Shown one piece after another: positions 30,001 to 39,851 of a DNA stretch of 64,000 nucleotides (position 1 is its first letter; each line of letters opens with the position of its first letter). The stretch is from Symsagittifera roscoffensis. Its lineage: Eukaryota; Xenacoelomorpha; Acoela; Convolutidae. The notes under the pieces were generated by a model that worked only from the letters and a program-made list of their open reading frames with translations, had not been told where the DNA came from and searched no databases. Location of the stretch: NCBI RefSeq assembly GCF_963678635.1, contig NC_087066.1, forward strand, positions 34,849,301 through 34,913,300, read 5' to 3'. A program made the position numbers and the translations under genes.

Positions 30001-31674
30001 ATAAAGAAGAATCAAGTACGCAAACAGTTGCATTGAAGAGAATAAAAGCAGCAAAAAAACTCCAAATTTAAAGCACCAAAACAATCAGCACTAAGAGAGT
30101 CTCCTAAAAGTTACGACAGTTCTTTGAATTACCTCAGATATTAGTTGACAGAAAAATAATGCGGTGTATTCTTCGGCTATTTTCATAGTATTATTCGGCG
30201 GTGTATTCCCACAGCGTCGAACGTTCACAACGATGAACTTACAAAACTATTCATAACGCCGAAAATTATTAAACGACTCGCAGCGCCGAAAAGTTAATGG
30301 CTATTAAAAATTCAAAATTGTCTGAGAAATGCAAAACGGAAAAATTACCAAATCGAGGCGTTCAATCTTTTTCATCGCAGAGGAGCCCGGAATTTGAACG
30401 AATAATGGATTGTGATGTCAAAAACTTGCCGCAGTTAATTATATTCAAAATAATTGTTGACACGGAGGTGAAGCAGAGATCTGCACCACATGCGATACAG
30501 CACTAATATAAGATTAAAACATAACAAGCCGAAAACGATTTTTTTTGAGAAACTAGTTCATGTAAGCTTTCCTATGTCTCTGTAGAGGTTTATTCCAGGC
30601 AAAGGTAACAGACACTTGAATTTTAATATAGCAACAACTGAACGAAATTTATGAGAAAAAAAATAAAAACCGACAATCTGGGAGCTGACAAAATGTTATA
30701 AAAAAAATTGGTTTGAGAAAAAATGTCGGGAGTCCCACCTTAAACAACAAAAGGACAACAATTGCACTTGCAACTACTAATAAAAAAAATCGATGTTTAA
30801 GAAACTCTAAACTAAGTAATCTTTAATTAAACTTCTAAAAAATACAGCACCACAAAAAATGTAGCTATTAAGCTAACAAGTTTGATTTGAAACCACGTGA
30901 ACCGAAAAATAGAACGTAATTTTTGATTTTTTAAAACTCTTTCAAATCTCCTTGAAACAAGAATGAACAGTACTTGCGCTTGCAACTACAAAAAAATGTT
31001 TAAGGTAGAGAAAGTCACTGATTTGTGGCAACTAAGTCGACTTTTTTTGAGCAGACATCAACTGAACCGAAAAAAAAATTACACTTGTTGAACAACATTT
31101 ACAATGCTAAGAGATCCCAGTTTGATAACGGTTGCTAATCGCACGCAAGCGTAATAATTTGGAGCAAAAAAGATTCGACGCTCTGAATCGGTTTTTATTT
31201 TTTGGCGTTGCGAATAGCTTTTTTGTTTTCGGGGTTGTGAAAAGTTTTGGCGCTTTGAATACGAACTGTTTTTTTGGTTCTTTCTTTTTCGCAGTGAATA
31301 GTCGAAGTCAATTATAGGGTGGCTTACGGAGATTGTATTTTTTTATTGTGAGACAGACTTACCTCCGAATGTAGGATCGCTCTGTCATATAATTTGTTCT
31401 AGATGGCAAGCTCCTGATCTGTTGACTATCTAAAAAAAATTGATAACATTATTGGATTGAGTTCAAGATTTTTTGCAACTAGTTCTAGAGTTTTTTTTTC
31501 AATTGTAATTGTTGGGATTGCTTCTCCTTCTTTTCATCATCATAGACTTACTGTTGCTTTTTTTTTGTACCAACTCATATGTTGTAGATATGTTTCAGTT
31601 GGCAGCTTTTTCGTGTCAAATTCTATCACAATTTTATTCATTTTACAGTTATCAAGGAATATTTGTTGATTTCC
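30001..31674. other. U1 tail, no recognised gene
   Basis: AT-rich sequence duplicated at 46330-48019. It includes an open stretch (30297-30506) and another (31132-31317), both conserved between U1 and U2 but without recognisable motifs. A motif ggtgaagcagagatctgcac at about 30470 has a diverged relative near 49710, so part of this tail may be a LINE 3' end. Confidence 0.4.
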
Positions 31675-31685
31675 AAAACCTGCTC

Positions 31686-31967
31686 AAAAACATTAATAAC
31701 ACAACAGTTTTTTTTCATTTAAAAGCCTGTGCGGATTGCAGGTATTTAACTCCTAAATGCAATGGCCTAACTCAAGATATCATACTAAGTATTGGTGGCA
31801 TTCTTAACAACATTTTTCTTATATTCCAGAGCTGTTTAGACGAAAAGAAAGAAGATGCTTTGTTAGAAAATATCTCAAGCTTCAGAGAGAACACTGAGGT
31901 AAAAGAACTGAAACAGGAAATTGAAGGAGTGAGAGCCAATAGCAATGATAACAATTCATCGATAATT
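31686..31967 (+). pseudogene. LINE-alpha ORF1 N-terminal fragment (U2)
   Basis: The best-preserved of three copies: TTVFFHLKACADCRYLTPKC, NGLTQDIILSIGGILNNIFL, DEKKEDALLENISSFREN, VKELKQEIEGVRANSNDNN. Two cysteine pairs (C-x2-C and a later C) near the start may be a zinc knuckle. The open frame is uninterrupted from 31509 to 31988. It ends in the PLE pseudo-LTR. Confidence 0.55.
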
Positions 31968-31984
31968 ATAAGAAATATAAAATG

Positions 31985-32030
31985 TTAATTCAATCGTTTT
32001 CGGATATATTGTGCATCATCACGATTGAAA
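31985..32030 (-). ncRNA. Hammerhead-like motif, U2 3' pseudo-LTR (decayed)
   Basis: Equivalent to the motif at 16709-16753, but CTGATGA has become GTGATGA (32016-32022) and stem II is not paired. Probably inactive. Confidence 0.3.
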
Positions 32031-32441
32031 TTTTTTTTTTATTTTTTACAAAACGTTCAAAGATCTGGAAAATGAGAAACATGTTTAAAAATGCTTTAAA
32101 ATTTTTTGGCCAATCAAATTTAAGCAACTGCAATCTCATAATAAATTACGTAAACAGTAATAATATTTTCCTGTAAATTTCTGATATTTCTTCTCAGCTT
32201 TTTGTTCATGGTTATAAAATTTCGATTTTGGGAAAATTTTTGATTCTTGTTAAGAGTTTCAAAAACTACCCTGTCCGACCAATATTTCGGATTTTGAATT
32301 TCAATCCATTGTATCCATTTTTTTTTCCAATGCCTGGTTAAAATTTTTCCATATTGAGGTACTTAACCCCGTTGGAACCCCTATGAACCGTCCCTTCAAT
32401 AACGTTTCTTTTGTACTGCAAAGGAGCGCAACCTCTGAAAT

Positions 32442-32868
32442 TTAGATTAGTGCCGGTATCAGTGCATTTTTGGTGTGACTTTTTTTCCTGAGACCAACAT
32501 TGACATTTAAATCCAAAAAGGCCAAATTACCGTTTCTATTAAGTTCTTCTATGGTGAACTGCAAGTTTCGATGCAACTTATTGGCAGCCTCGAGAACTAA
32601 CCCAGGATTGCCCTCGAAAGTTCTAACTATGTCTTCTACATATCTTACCAAACCTTTAACATCATTCGCTGCCCGATCTGCTTCCTGTTGTTTTTTGCAG
32701 GCAATGCAATACCATACTATTTCAGCGATGTCTGCGTATTCAGATCCCGATATGTTACTACACCCTAAGTGGTACCAATTCAAACAAGCTTCGCATTTTA
32801 CCCTTTTAGTCCAATATGTCACCTTTTTTCTGATATCCAGGGCAGATCTCCTTGTTACCCTCATTTAG
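32442..32868 (-). pseudogene. PLE-U2 PHD finger, RT motif C and thumb
   Basis: The reading from 32864 gives VKCEACLNWYHLGCSNISGS, EYADIAEIVWYCIACKKQQE, VRYVEDIVRTFEGN and FTIEELNRNGNLAFLDLNVN. The C-x2-C-x4-H-x2-C and terminal C-x2-C of the PHD finger are intact. In the upstream frame the EICPGY block supplies the first cysteine, with Tyr in place of the second, as in U1. Confidence 0.8.
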
Positions 32869-32879
32869 CAGAGTCAATT

Positions 32880-33469
32880 TTGGTACTTCTTTCTTTACTG
32901 CAGGTTCGTATTCTTTGAGCCACAAACTGGCCAGTATTACTGCAAGGGAGGCGCCCATTGCTAAACCGCTTTTTGTACATACCACAAACCATTGCATTTA
33001 AAGTGTACCTTACTCACTGCCAAATTCAGTAGTTTTTTCATAGTCTTGCGAGATGTTTCCGGAGGGTTGACTTGCTCATATAAACTCCTCAGGGCTATTT
33101 CAACCGCTTCCTTGAGCGGGACATTAGTGTACAAACTCTTTACACCAAGGGAGATTATACTCTCATCGGAGTCCGGTTCAGTTTTCTCTAAGATCTCCCT
33201 GGCCATTTGAGTGTTCGTTTCTATGTATGCCCCATCAATTTCATCAATGTTTTTTGCCAATGTTTTAATTAGGTTGACATATGAGCTACCATGTAAAGAA
33301 AGGACGGGACGAAGTGCGTACCTTGTTTATGTACTTTTGCTAATCCATACAGCCTAGCGGGCTGTGCCCCAGTTGATCTCAACCTAACACACAGCGCTTC
33401 GCTAATCTCGTCCTTCTTGTTCATGGAGAGTAATTCCTTGTTTATTTCTTTTTCAATTTTCATGATCAC
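32880..33469 (-). pseudogene. PLE-U2 RT motifs 1 to B
   Basis: RLRSTGAQPARLYGLAKVHK, then SLGVKSLYTNVPLKEA (motif A with Gly), FKCNGLWYVQK and, after a one-base frameshift, GLAMGASLAVILASLWL (motif B). It is nearly identical to PLE-U1. Confidence 0.85.
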
Positions 33470-33745
33470 GCTGTCTGTCAGATTCTTCCTCCACTAAATT
33501 GTTCTGCCTGTAATAAATCTTTCAGTTTCTTCTCATATGTCTCCTTTTTTATTACACAAAAAAAACCACGCCCTTATCAAACGGCACTGCCAGAAGACCG
33601 TTGTCCTTCAAATACTTTCTGGCTTTTTCAACACTTTGTCAGAGGGGGTCTGTTTCACATTCTTAGCATATCCCTTTGCAGCCTCTTCAATCTCACATAA
33701 TTTTTCTCCAGGTAATCTATTTAACTTCAATTCAGGCAAAAACTG

Positions 33746-34360
33746 TCAGTGTCCACACAAACTATCAATTTCATTAAATTTGTCTCGTACCGGATGTTTT
33801 GGTCTAAGACTTAAGACTTCCCGCACCCAAAGCGGCAAAACTACTTCATCTAAAATTCGAACTGTCCTTTCATTCAAGTTTTTTAATGGTCTATCCTGTC
33901 TTTCCGAAAATTTTTCAAGCTTTTTCTTGTGTCGGCTTATCAGGTTATTGACACTACACCTTGCTCGCAGGTTCAGATAGAATATAACCGAAGGCCACCA
34001 TTTCTCATCTATACCCCTTCTCACTACCTCCCTTGCTTTTGCTAGGTTACCCGATGCCTTGGCCCTATTTGCATTTTCCTGGCTTATCTCAGATCGCAAG
34101 AGTCTCAATTGAAAGCTGTGCAGTGCTTGATCCGAAAAATCACCGTTTTCAGGCACGCGAAAATGTAAAAAATCTGGTATAATATTGTTATCGAGACATT
34201 TTTTCAGAAATTTAATTCTCAGGAAACTGCTATTGAAATTATTAAAATGTTTTAAATAATCTAACACAAGTTTCCGAGTGAGTTTTCTTTTCAGGACCGA
34301 TCTAAAGAGTGGTAGTGGCAGCAAAATTGCGGCCATCTCTTCTTTGAAGGCCACGAGCAA
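33746..34360 (-). pseudogene. PLE-U2 ORF2 N-terminal region (open)
   Basis: The longest intact piece of PLE ORF2 in the window, 204 residues. It has hydrophobic/basic start words (AAILLPLPLFRSVLKRKLTR), NNIIPDFLHFRVPENGDFSD, a basic helix RSEISQENANRAKASGNLAK, IDEKWWPSVIFYLNLRAR, KNLNERTVRILDEVV and LPLWVREVLSLRPKHPVRD, with a stop after SLCGH. The last block is diagnostic of PLEs. The usual continuation (FLAD) is lost to the stop. Confidence 0.8.
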
Positions 34361-34414
34361 TTAAACTCATGTGGCACTCAGCAACAAAAACAGCCTCAAC
34401 AATATCTTACCCTT

Positions 34415-35048
34415 TTATTGGTCGTTCAGCTCCAGCTGAAGGTCCCCATCCAACACCTTCGCTCTCCGCGCATTTACTCTGCAGCGTCCCTGCGATTATT
34501 TCTTGGTCTAGGCCCTATTTTTGAGAAAATGCCTGGCAGGTGCTCTCGATGGGACAGCGCAACCCGTAGTGACTTCAGTTGCAACTCACTTGACTGGTGC
34601 AGTTGGAGATACTCTCTGAGGACCGCAGGATTCTGTCTCTTGCTTTTAGAGATAAGGTTACCGGTTTTCTTTATGACGATTATTTCTGTCTTCCGCAGAT
34701 CCTCGAAAATATCGGGAGTGCCCGTTCTCCTGCAGTAGACAAAGGCACTAATTTGTCTTCACTTCGATTGTAGAAACGCCAGTAGTTCATCAAGTGGGCA
34801 GGGCGTATAGTTGTTAGTGAGATGGGAGGATTTGCTGTTGTTCAGCACATCGTGCCAGAGGATAATCTGCTTACTGGCCAGACGTTGCTGTTCCAAAAAA
34901 ATTCGCAATTTCTTCCCCTGTTCAGGGTATTGGGTTTTAAAGAAAAGCCGGGGACTGCGTAGACCTTCTGCTGCGTGTCTCTCTGTTCCGCTAGCTCAAG
35001 ATCTTTCAACCTGCGATAAAGGAAGCTGGCAGCTACAATCATCGCCAT
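34415..35048 (-). pseudogene. PLE-U2 accessory ORF1
   Basis: From the ATG at 35046-35048: MAMIVAASFLYRRLKDLELA, VYAVPGFSLKPNTLNRG, then across frameshifts WHDVLNNSKSSHLTNNYTPC-like text, VYCRRTGTPDIFEDLR and the basic tail. Same family as 19716-20352. The block at the SGNH nucleophile position reads AAS here and ATS in U1. Confidence 0.55.
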
Positions 35049-35205
35049 TTTAACTCAAACAATATTGACATTATGAACAAAAAGCGGCAGCAAAATTCTG
35101 TACAAATAGAGAAAAAAATCGAATTAGTGACTGTTTTTCTTAAAGGAATATAACAGTTTGTTTATAGCATATCTTTAAAAAGGGTTAGAATTTAACAAAA
35201 ATGGT

Positions 35206-35547
35206 TATAAGAAATATAAAATGTTAATTCAAACGTTTTCGCACATTTTGTGCATCATCAGAATTAAAATTATGATATAATTTTTACAAAACGATCAAAG
35301 ATCTGAAAAATGAGAAACATGTCTAAAAATGCTTTAAAACTTTTCGACCAATCAAATTTAAACAACTGTGATTACATAATAAATTACGTAATCAATACTA
35401 ACATTTTCCTGTAAATTTCTGATTTTTTTCTTTGCTTTTTGTTCTTTCATTGTTATTAAATTTTGATTTGGGAACATTTTTGATTCTGACATGTCATTTT
35501 TTTAAAAATTTTAGCCATGTTATACATAGAATATAATTTTAGGGTTA
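35206..35547 (-). repeat. 5' pseudo-LTR of PLE-U2
   Basis: Duplicate of 20511-20843, running from ataagaaatataaaatgtta to agggttaa. It contains the best-preserved hammerhead-like core together with its U1 counterpart. Confidence 0.8.
35224..35267 (-). ncRNA. Hammerhead-ribozyme-like motif, U2 5' pseudo-LTR
   Basis: The minus strand shows TTAATT, CTGATGA (35255-35261), hairpin GCACA-AAA-TGTGC, GAAAACG, TTTG and AATTAA. One stem II base pair differs from the U1 copy. The self-complementary AACGTT after GAA could let two molecules pair to form helix III, as proposed for PLE hammerheads that act as dimers. Confidence 0.5.
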
Positions 35548-38500
35548 ATAAAAGAATTAAATTTATAAAAGACTAGAAAAGAAATCATAGGAGAATGGAT
35601 GAAAAATTGGCTACTCCCGCCCCTCGTTCCAAACAAAAATCCACAAATAAGCAAATGCTTCAAACAAAAAAAAAACGACAAATCAGGAAAACTATGACGG
35701 AATAGATTTCGAGGTGTCCCTGAACTAAAAACAAACAATAGCTGTGAAAGATACGAACATGAACTCAAGCAAGTGAAAGAAGTCGCGAATTACTTGAGAG
35801 TAACTTGCAATGTCAATGATTTTAAACGACGATAAGGAAAATTTATTGAAGGAAAAGATTGCACCCTTATTGTTGAGATTCACAGTGACTATGCAAAACC
35901 GCTAGTACTTTTGTCATTTAGGAAAATGAAAGACTACAAAAAGCAGTTTTTTTAAGTTAAGAATTAAGTAGAGATTAACAAGCTGTTGAAATAAATATTG
36001 TGCAAAAACGCAGAAAAATGAAAAACAATGGTATCAAAGAAGGTGAAATAAGAACACGTAACCTCAAATTGCAGCAGCAGAAGGACAAAAGTTAGGTTGA
36101 TATCGAAACCAACGAAAATGAAAACTATTCAAATATTTGACTAAACTTGCGAAAAAATGTTCTTACATTCAATGTCAGAATTTTGCTGAGCCAAAATAGA
36201 CGCTCAAATTTGGCTAAATCTTTAGCAAGAGAAAATGACTTGGATATCCTTTGTTTAACAGAGACATGGCTAACCAATGACATATCTGACTAGAGTTTTT
36301 TCCTGAATGACTACACGATTCTTAGAAATGATAGAACTACTGAAAATTACAAGTCTGAACGTGCATGAGTGCTCACAGCGGCTAAAAGCTTGCCTTACGA
36401 ACAAATTTTTTTCTGAAACAAGAAGTGAATATGTTGTAATCGAAAGTTAATCAAAAGATGACTCAACAGAAATAGGTTGTTCGTATAATCCCCCCAAAAT
36501 CAATCCCTCTGGGTATCCAGAGAAAGTGATAATATCCCTGATAGAAGAAATCAAGGTCTATGCAAAAAAAAAGAAAATATTCATACTCACGGGAGATATG
36601 AGTTTCGAGTGCACTAACTGAAAGACATTATACTCTCAGAAAGAATAGAATATGAAAACAAAATTTTTGAGCGTCTATCGGAGTTAAACTTCCATGAGTC
36701 GCTAAAACCAAAAAAGAACAACCAGTTAGGTGTGTTTTTACTAAACAATCCAAACATAATCATCAACCAATCTTGTGACAATGAGTTTAACAAAAGTTTC
36801 AACTCGGACCACAAAGCCTTCGTTATTGCACTGCAACTAGAAACAGAAATTAAGCACAAAAGTGACCTTAAAAATTTCACTTTTAATAAGGTAGACAGGC
36901 AAGACGTAAACTACTCTATAGAAGAGCAGCCTTTCGATGCTATAGTAGACTTGATGAACTGGTAAAACAAAGGTACAAATGGCTTGATCGAACATTAATC
37001 GAAAATATTCCCCAAACAACCACAAACAGATCGAATCTCCATCCATGGGTTGGAAAACATTTCTCACACCTCTCTAGACTGATACCAATTTTTAAACGGA
37101 AAAGGTCAAAGAATCTTCTCTCAATCGATTTTTCAAAGTTGAAAAAATTGGAGAAGAGACTGAAAACATCGCTAAACGAAGATCAAGCTTAGTTTGAAAG
37201 TAAAATCTTTCGATATAAAAGATACTCTGATCTTCAAAAGTATCTCAAACTGATGCACAAAAGCAGCAGGTACACGTTGACTATGACTTACAGAAATCAG
37301 ATTACAAATGGAGACGAGCAAAATTGTAAATTTTCAGTGATGTTTTTCAATGCGAATAACGAAAACTTGTTACGATAGACAAAGGTTCAATGAATTCGAT
37401 TTCAATGAAATTAATATAACAAAAATTTTGAAAAAGCTGCAAATTAATAAGGCATGTTGCCCAGACCGGATAGAAACTACAGTGCTGAAAAATCTACCAT
37501 CTTTCTACAAGTCATTTTTGCTGATTTTCAAAACTGCCCTGAATAAAAGCTTCTTTCGATCTTCCTGGAATATAAATGAAGTGATACCAATATTTAAGGA
37601 CGACAACAGAGCAATGAATGAACAGTACCGAGTCATAAGTTTTTCACGCAGTATATCGGAAGTCTTCGAAAAAGTTATTGTACAAAAGCAACTAGACCAA
37701 TCACACCTTGAATTTAGTAGACATCAGTCAGTTGTTACTCAACTTCAATTGTTTTTAGACCTTTTACACAAAGAACACAATGAAAAGGAAAACGCACTTT
37801 TTTTGACTTCAAAAAAGCTTTTGATATTTTTCCACCCGACTTGCTGCTCCAACAAATGAAACATTAGACATTGGGGGTAATTTTCTTAAAATAGTTGCTA
37901 GTTACCTATTTGGCCGCGAACAGTATGTTAGAGTAAATCACTGCATTTTTGTAAAAGTAACTGTCACTAGTGGTGTACCTCAAGGTTCTTTACTGGGCCC
38001 GTTTTTTTCATAATATATGTGGACAAACCACCAAAGGAAATTACAGAGTGTGAAGCGGCTGATTTCAAGCTTGTAATTTCGATGCCAGAAAAGAAGCAGA
38101 AAGATCTATCGAAAGTGGAAAATTGATGCAATGTTAATAATATGAAAGTAAACGGGAACAAATGCTGTATCTTACCAATAAAACAAAAAGAAGGCGTTAA
38201 GCATGACTTCACGTTTAATCAAAAACAGCTTTTTGAAACAACCGAACAAAAAGACCTTGGAATGTTCATGTCCAGCAAACAATCATGGAAACCAATTGTT
38301 GATAAAAAGTGTAATAAAGCTTGGAAAGCACTCTACTTTCTGAAAATGACATCCCCTCTCTTGATGCTAAGAACAATAAACTCAATGCGTAGGATTTGTA
38401 ATACCTTTAATAAATTTTGCATCATCAGCTTGATTCGCGAACAAAACTGAACTTAAAGAAATAGAACGTGTCAAAAAAAGCAAGTATCTGGATAACGGGC

Positions 38501-38916
38501 AATTGGGATGAGAGCTATAAACGATGACTAACTGAACTGAGATTGTTACCATCATCGTATTATTTTGCACTAAAAGATCTGTTTATGCAAGTATCAAAGT
38601 TGAAAGGCAGTTACAACATCAAACTACCAATAAATTCGAATACAAAACCAAATGACGATATTTTATTAACAAGCAAAAATATCTAACATCCAAAAAAACT
38701 CTTTGAAATTTTTGCTGACAAAATTTTTGAAATTTTCGAAAAAGAACCAGTCATTTATTTAATATAATACGAAAAAAAAATATTGACCTCGAACAAAATG
38801 ACCTAACAAAATTACACTGGAATTATTTCTACAAAAATTACTTTGAGATCATTTTAAGATCCTGGGCCTTTAAAGGAAACTGTGGACATTGCAACCCGGT
38901 CAAAAAGTCAGCTCAG
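35548..38916 (+). mobile_element. LINE-alpha, U2 copy
   Basis: Counterpart of 20844-24100. ORF1 tail near 35600-35950; endonuclease words FNVRILLSQNRRSNLAK-like at 36160, CLTETWL, GDMSFE and, kept only here, LGVFLLNNPNIIINQSC (36725-36780), then NSDHKAFVIAL. RT: KACCPDRIETTVLKNLP, VISFSRSISEVFEKVIV, DFKKAFDIFPPDLL-like (motif A), SGVPQGSLLGP (motif B), EAADFKLVIS at motif C, KQSWKPIVDKKCNKAWKAL. The damaged motif C is shared with U1. Confidence 0.8.
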
Positions 38917-39851
38917 CCGTCAAGTAATAGGTGCAAACCCTAATGTAAGACATAGAAGCCTAAGCCCTCTCTCTCTCTCTCTCTCTCTTTTTTTTTCTCT
39001 CTCTCAAAGCATCATTAAGTTGAAGTTATTCTTAAAAGGTGAAATTGACAAGATAGAAAACGTTTCCGATGTCTCTGTATATTCTTACGGTTGCGTTTAT
39101 TTTTTTTGCCGGAAGTATAATTAACATTTAGGCAAGAAAATAATTCCAGTTCTTAGCAAAAAAATTGATGAAAAATTTATGCCTAAAATGATATGCCTAA
39201 AATTTATGCAGGATAGTTGTATGGAAAACACCACTAATAATGACTTACGATGAGGCATATTTTAATATAGATATTTACAATGATTACATGATACTTGTAA
39301 ATCAAAACCAGGATACCGGGTGCTCGAACTTAACTCAATGATAAATTAAAATGGGCCATTTCAAATAGGCGACGGTCCGTGCTCATGTTGGATGGGGTCA
39401 TACTGACGCTATGAAAACACATCGGCAAAATCCGATTAATAATTCAAGTCTTTTAAAGCATCCAAAAAATTGTCAATTAAAAGCCACCGTCATCGATTAT
39501 AGCACAGATAGAATTGTCTATGTTGGATGTATTTTTAAATTTTTTGCACCCCCTGAGGCAGAGGATCGTACTCCTCGGACGTGAAAAACATATATTTGCT
39601 CTCTTAAACTTTTTTGTGTCCGAGAATGATTCGTTCCATTTTTCGCTTAGTTTCTCTCCTAGTTTATGGAAGTTTTTGTGGAGCCTGATGCTGCTCCTTC
39701 AGTACACGCAAAAAGTATTGGAACAAAGGTGCTGTGTTCCACATTCAGAATTTTTTGTTGGTATTTTAATGTTTTGACACTTTCATAATTTTTGTTGGTG
39801 TCAGATTTATTTTAAGGGCAGGATTTATTATGAGGGTTGAAAATTTTCACA
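38917..39851. other. U2-specific insertion (~935 bp)
   Basis: Absent from U1, where gtcagctc joins ggaaaaggtctgcc directly. It contains a CT microsatellite (about 38968-39008), an AT-rich stretch and an open stretch at 39514-39777 without recognisable motifs. The insertion lies exactly between LINE-alpha and the PHD-RT element. No terminal inverted repeats or clear target duplication were found by eye. It could equally be a deletion in U1. Confidence 0.7.

Larger units (their letters stand above)
16388..31674. repeat. Tandem unit U1 (~15.3 kb)
   Basis: A head-to-tail repeat of U2 (31675-48019). The order of content is identical: LINE-alpha ORF1 start, PLE (-), rest of LINE-alpha (+), PHD-RT element (-), unassigned block, LINE-gamma (+), tail. 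A hand alignment of about 250 bp (22549-22800 against 37350-37600) gave roughly a dozen mismatches, about 95% identity. The right end (tttccaaa at about 31671) joins U2 directly. Confidence 0.85.
31968..35547 (-). mobile_element. PLE-U2, endonuclease deleted
   Basis: Same element as PLE-U1. From right to left: 5' pseudo-LTR (35547-35206), ORF1 (35048 to about 34415), ORF2 N-terminal region (34360-33746), RT motifs (33469-32880), PHD finger and motif C (32864-32600), thumb (to 32246), then a junction directly into the 3' pseudo-LTR (32246-31968). The sequence equivalent to U1 16967-17535, which encodes the whole GIY-YIG domain, is gone. Motif A is SLG (33144-33146) and motif C is YVED (32631-32642). 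Confidence 0.85.
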
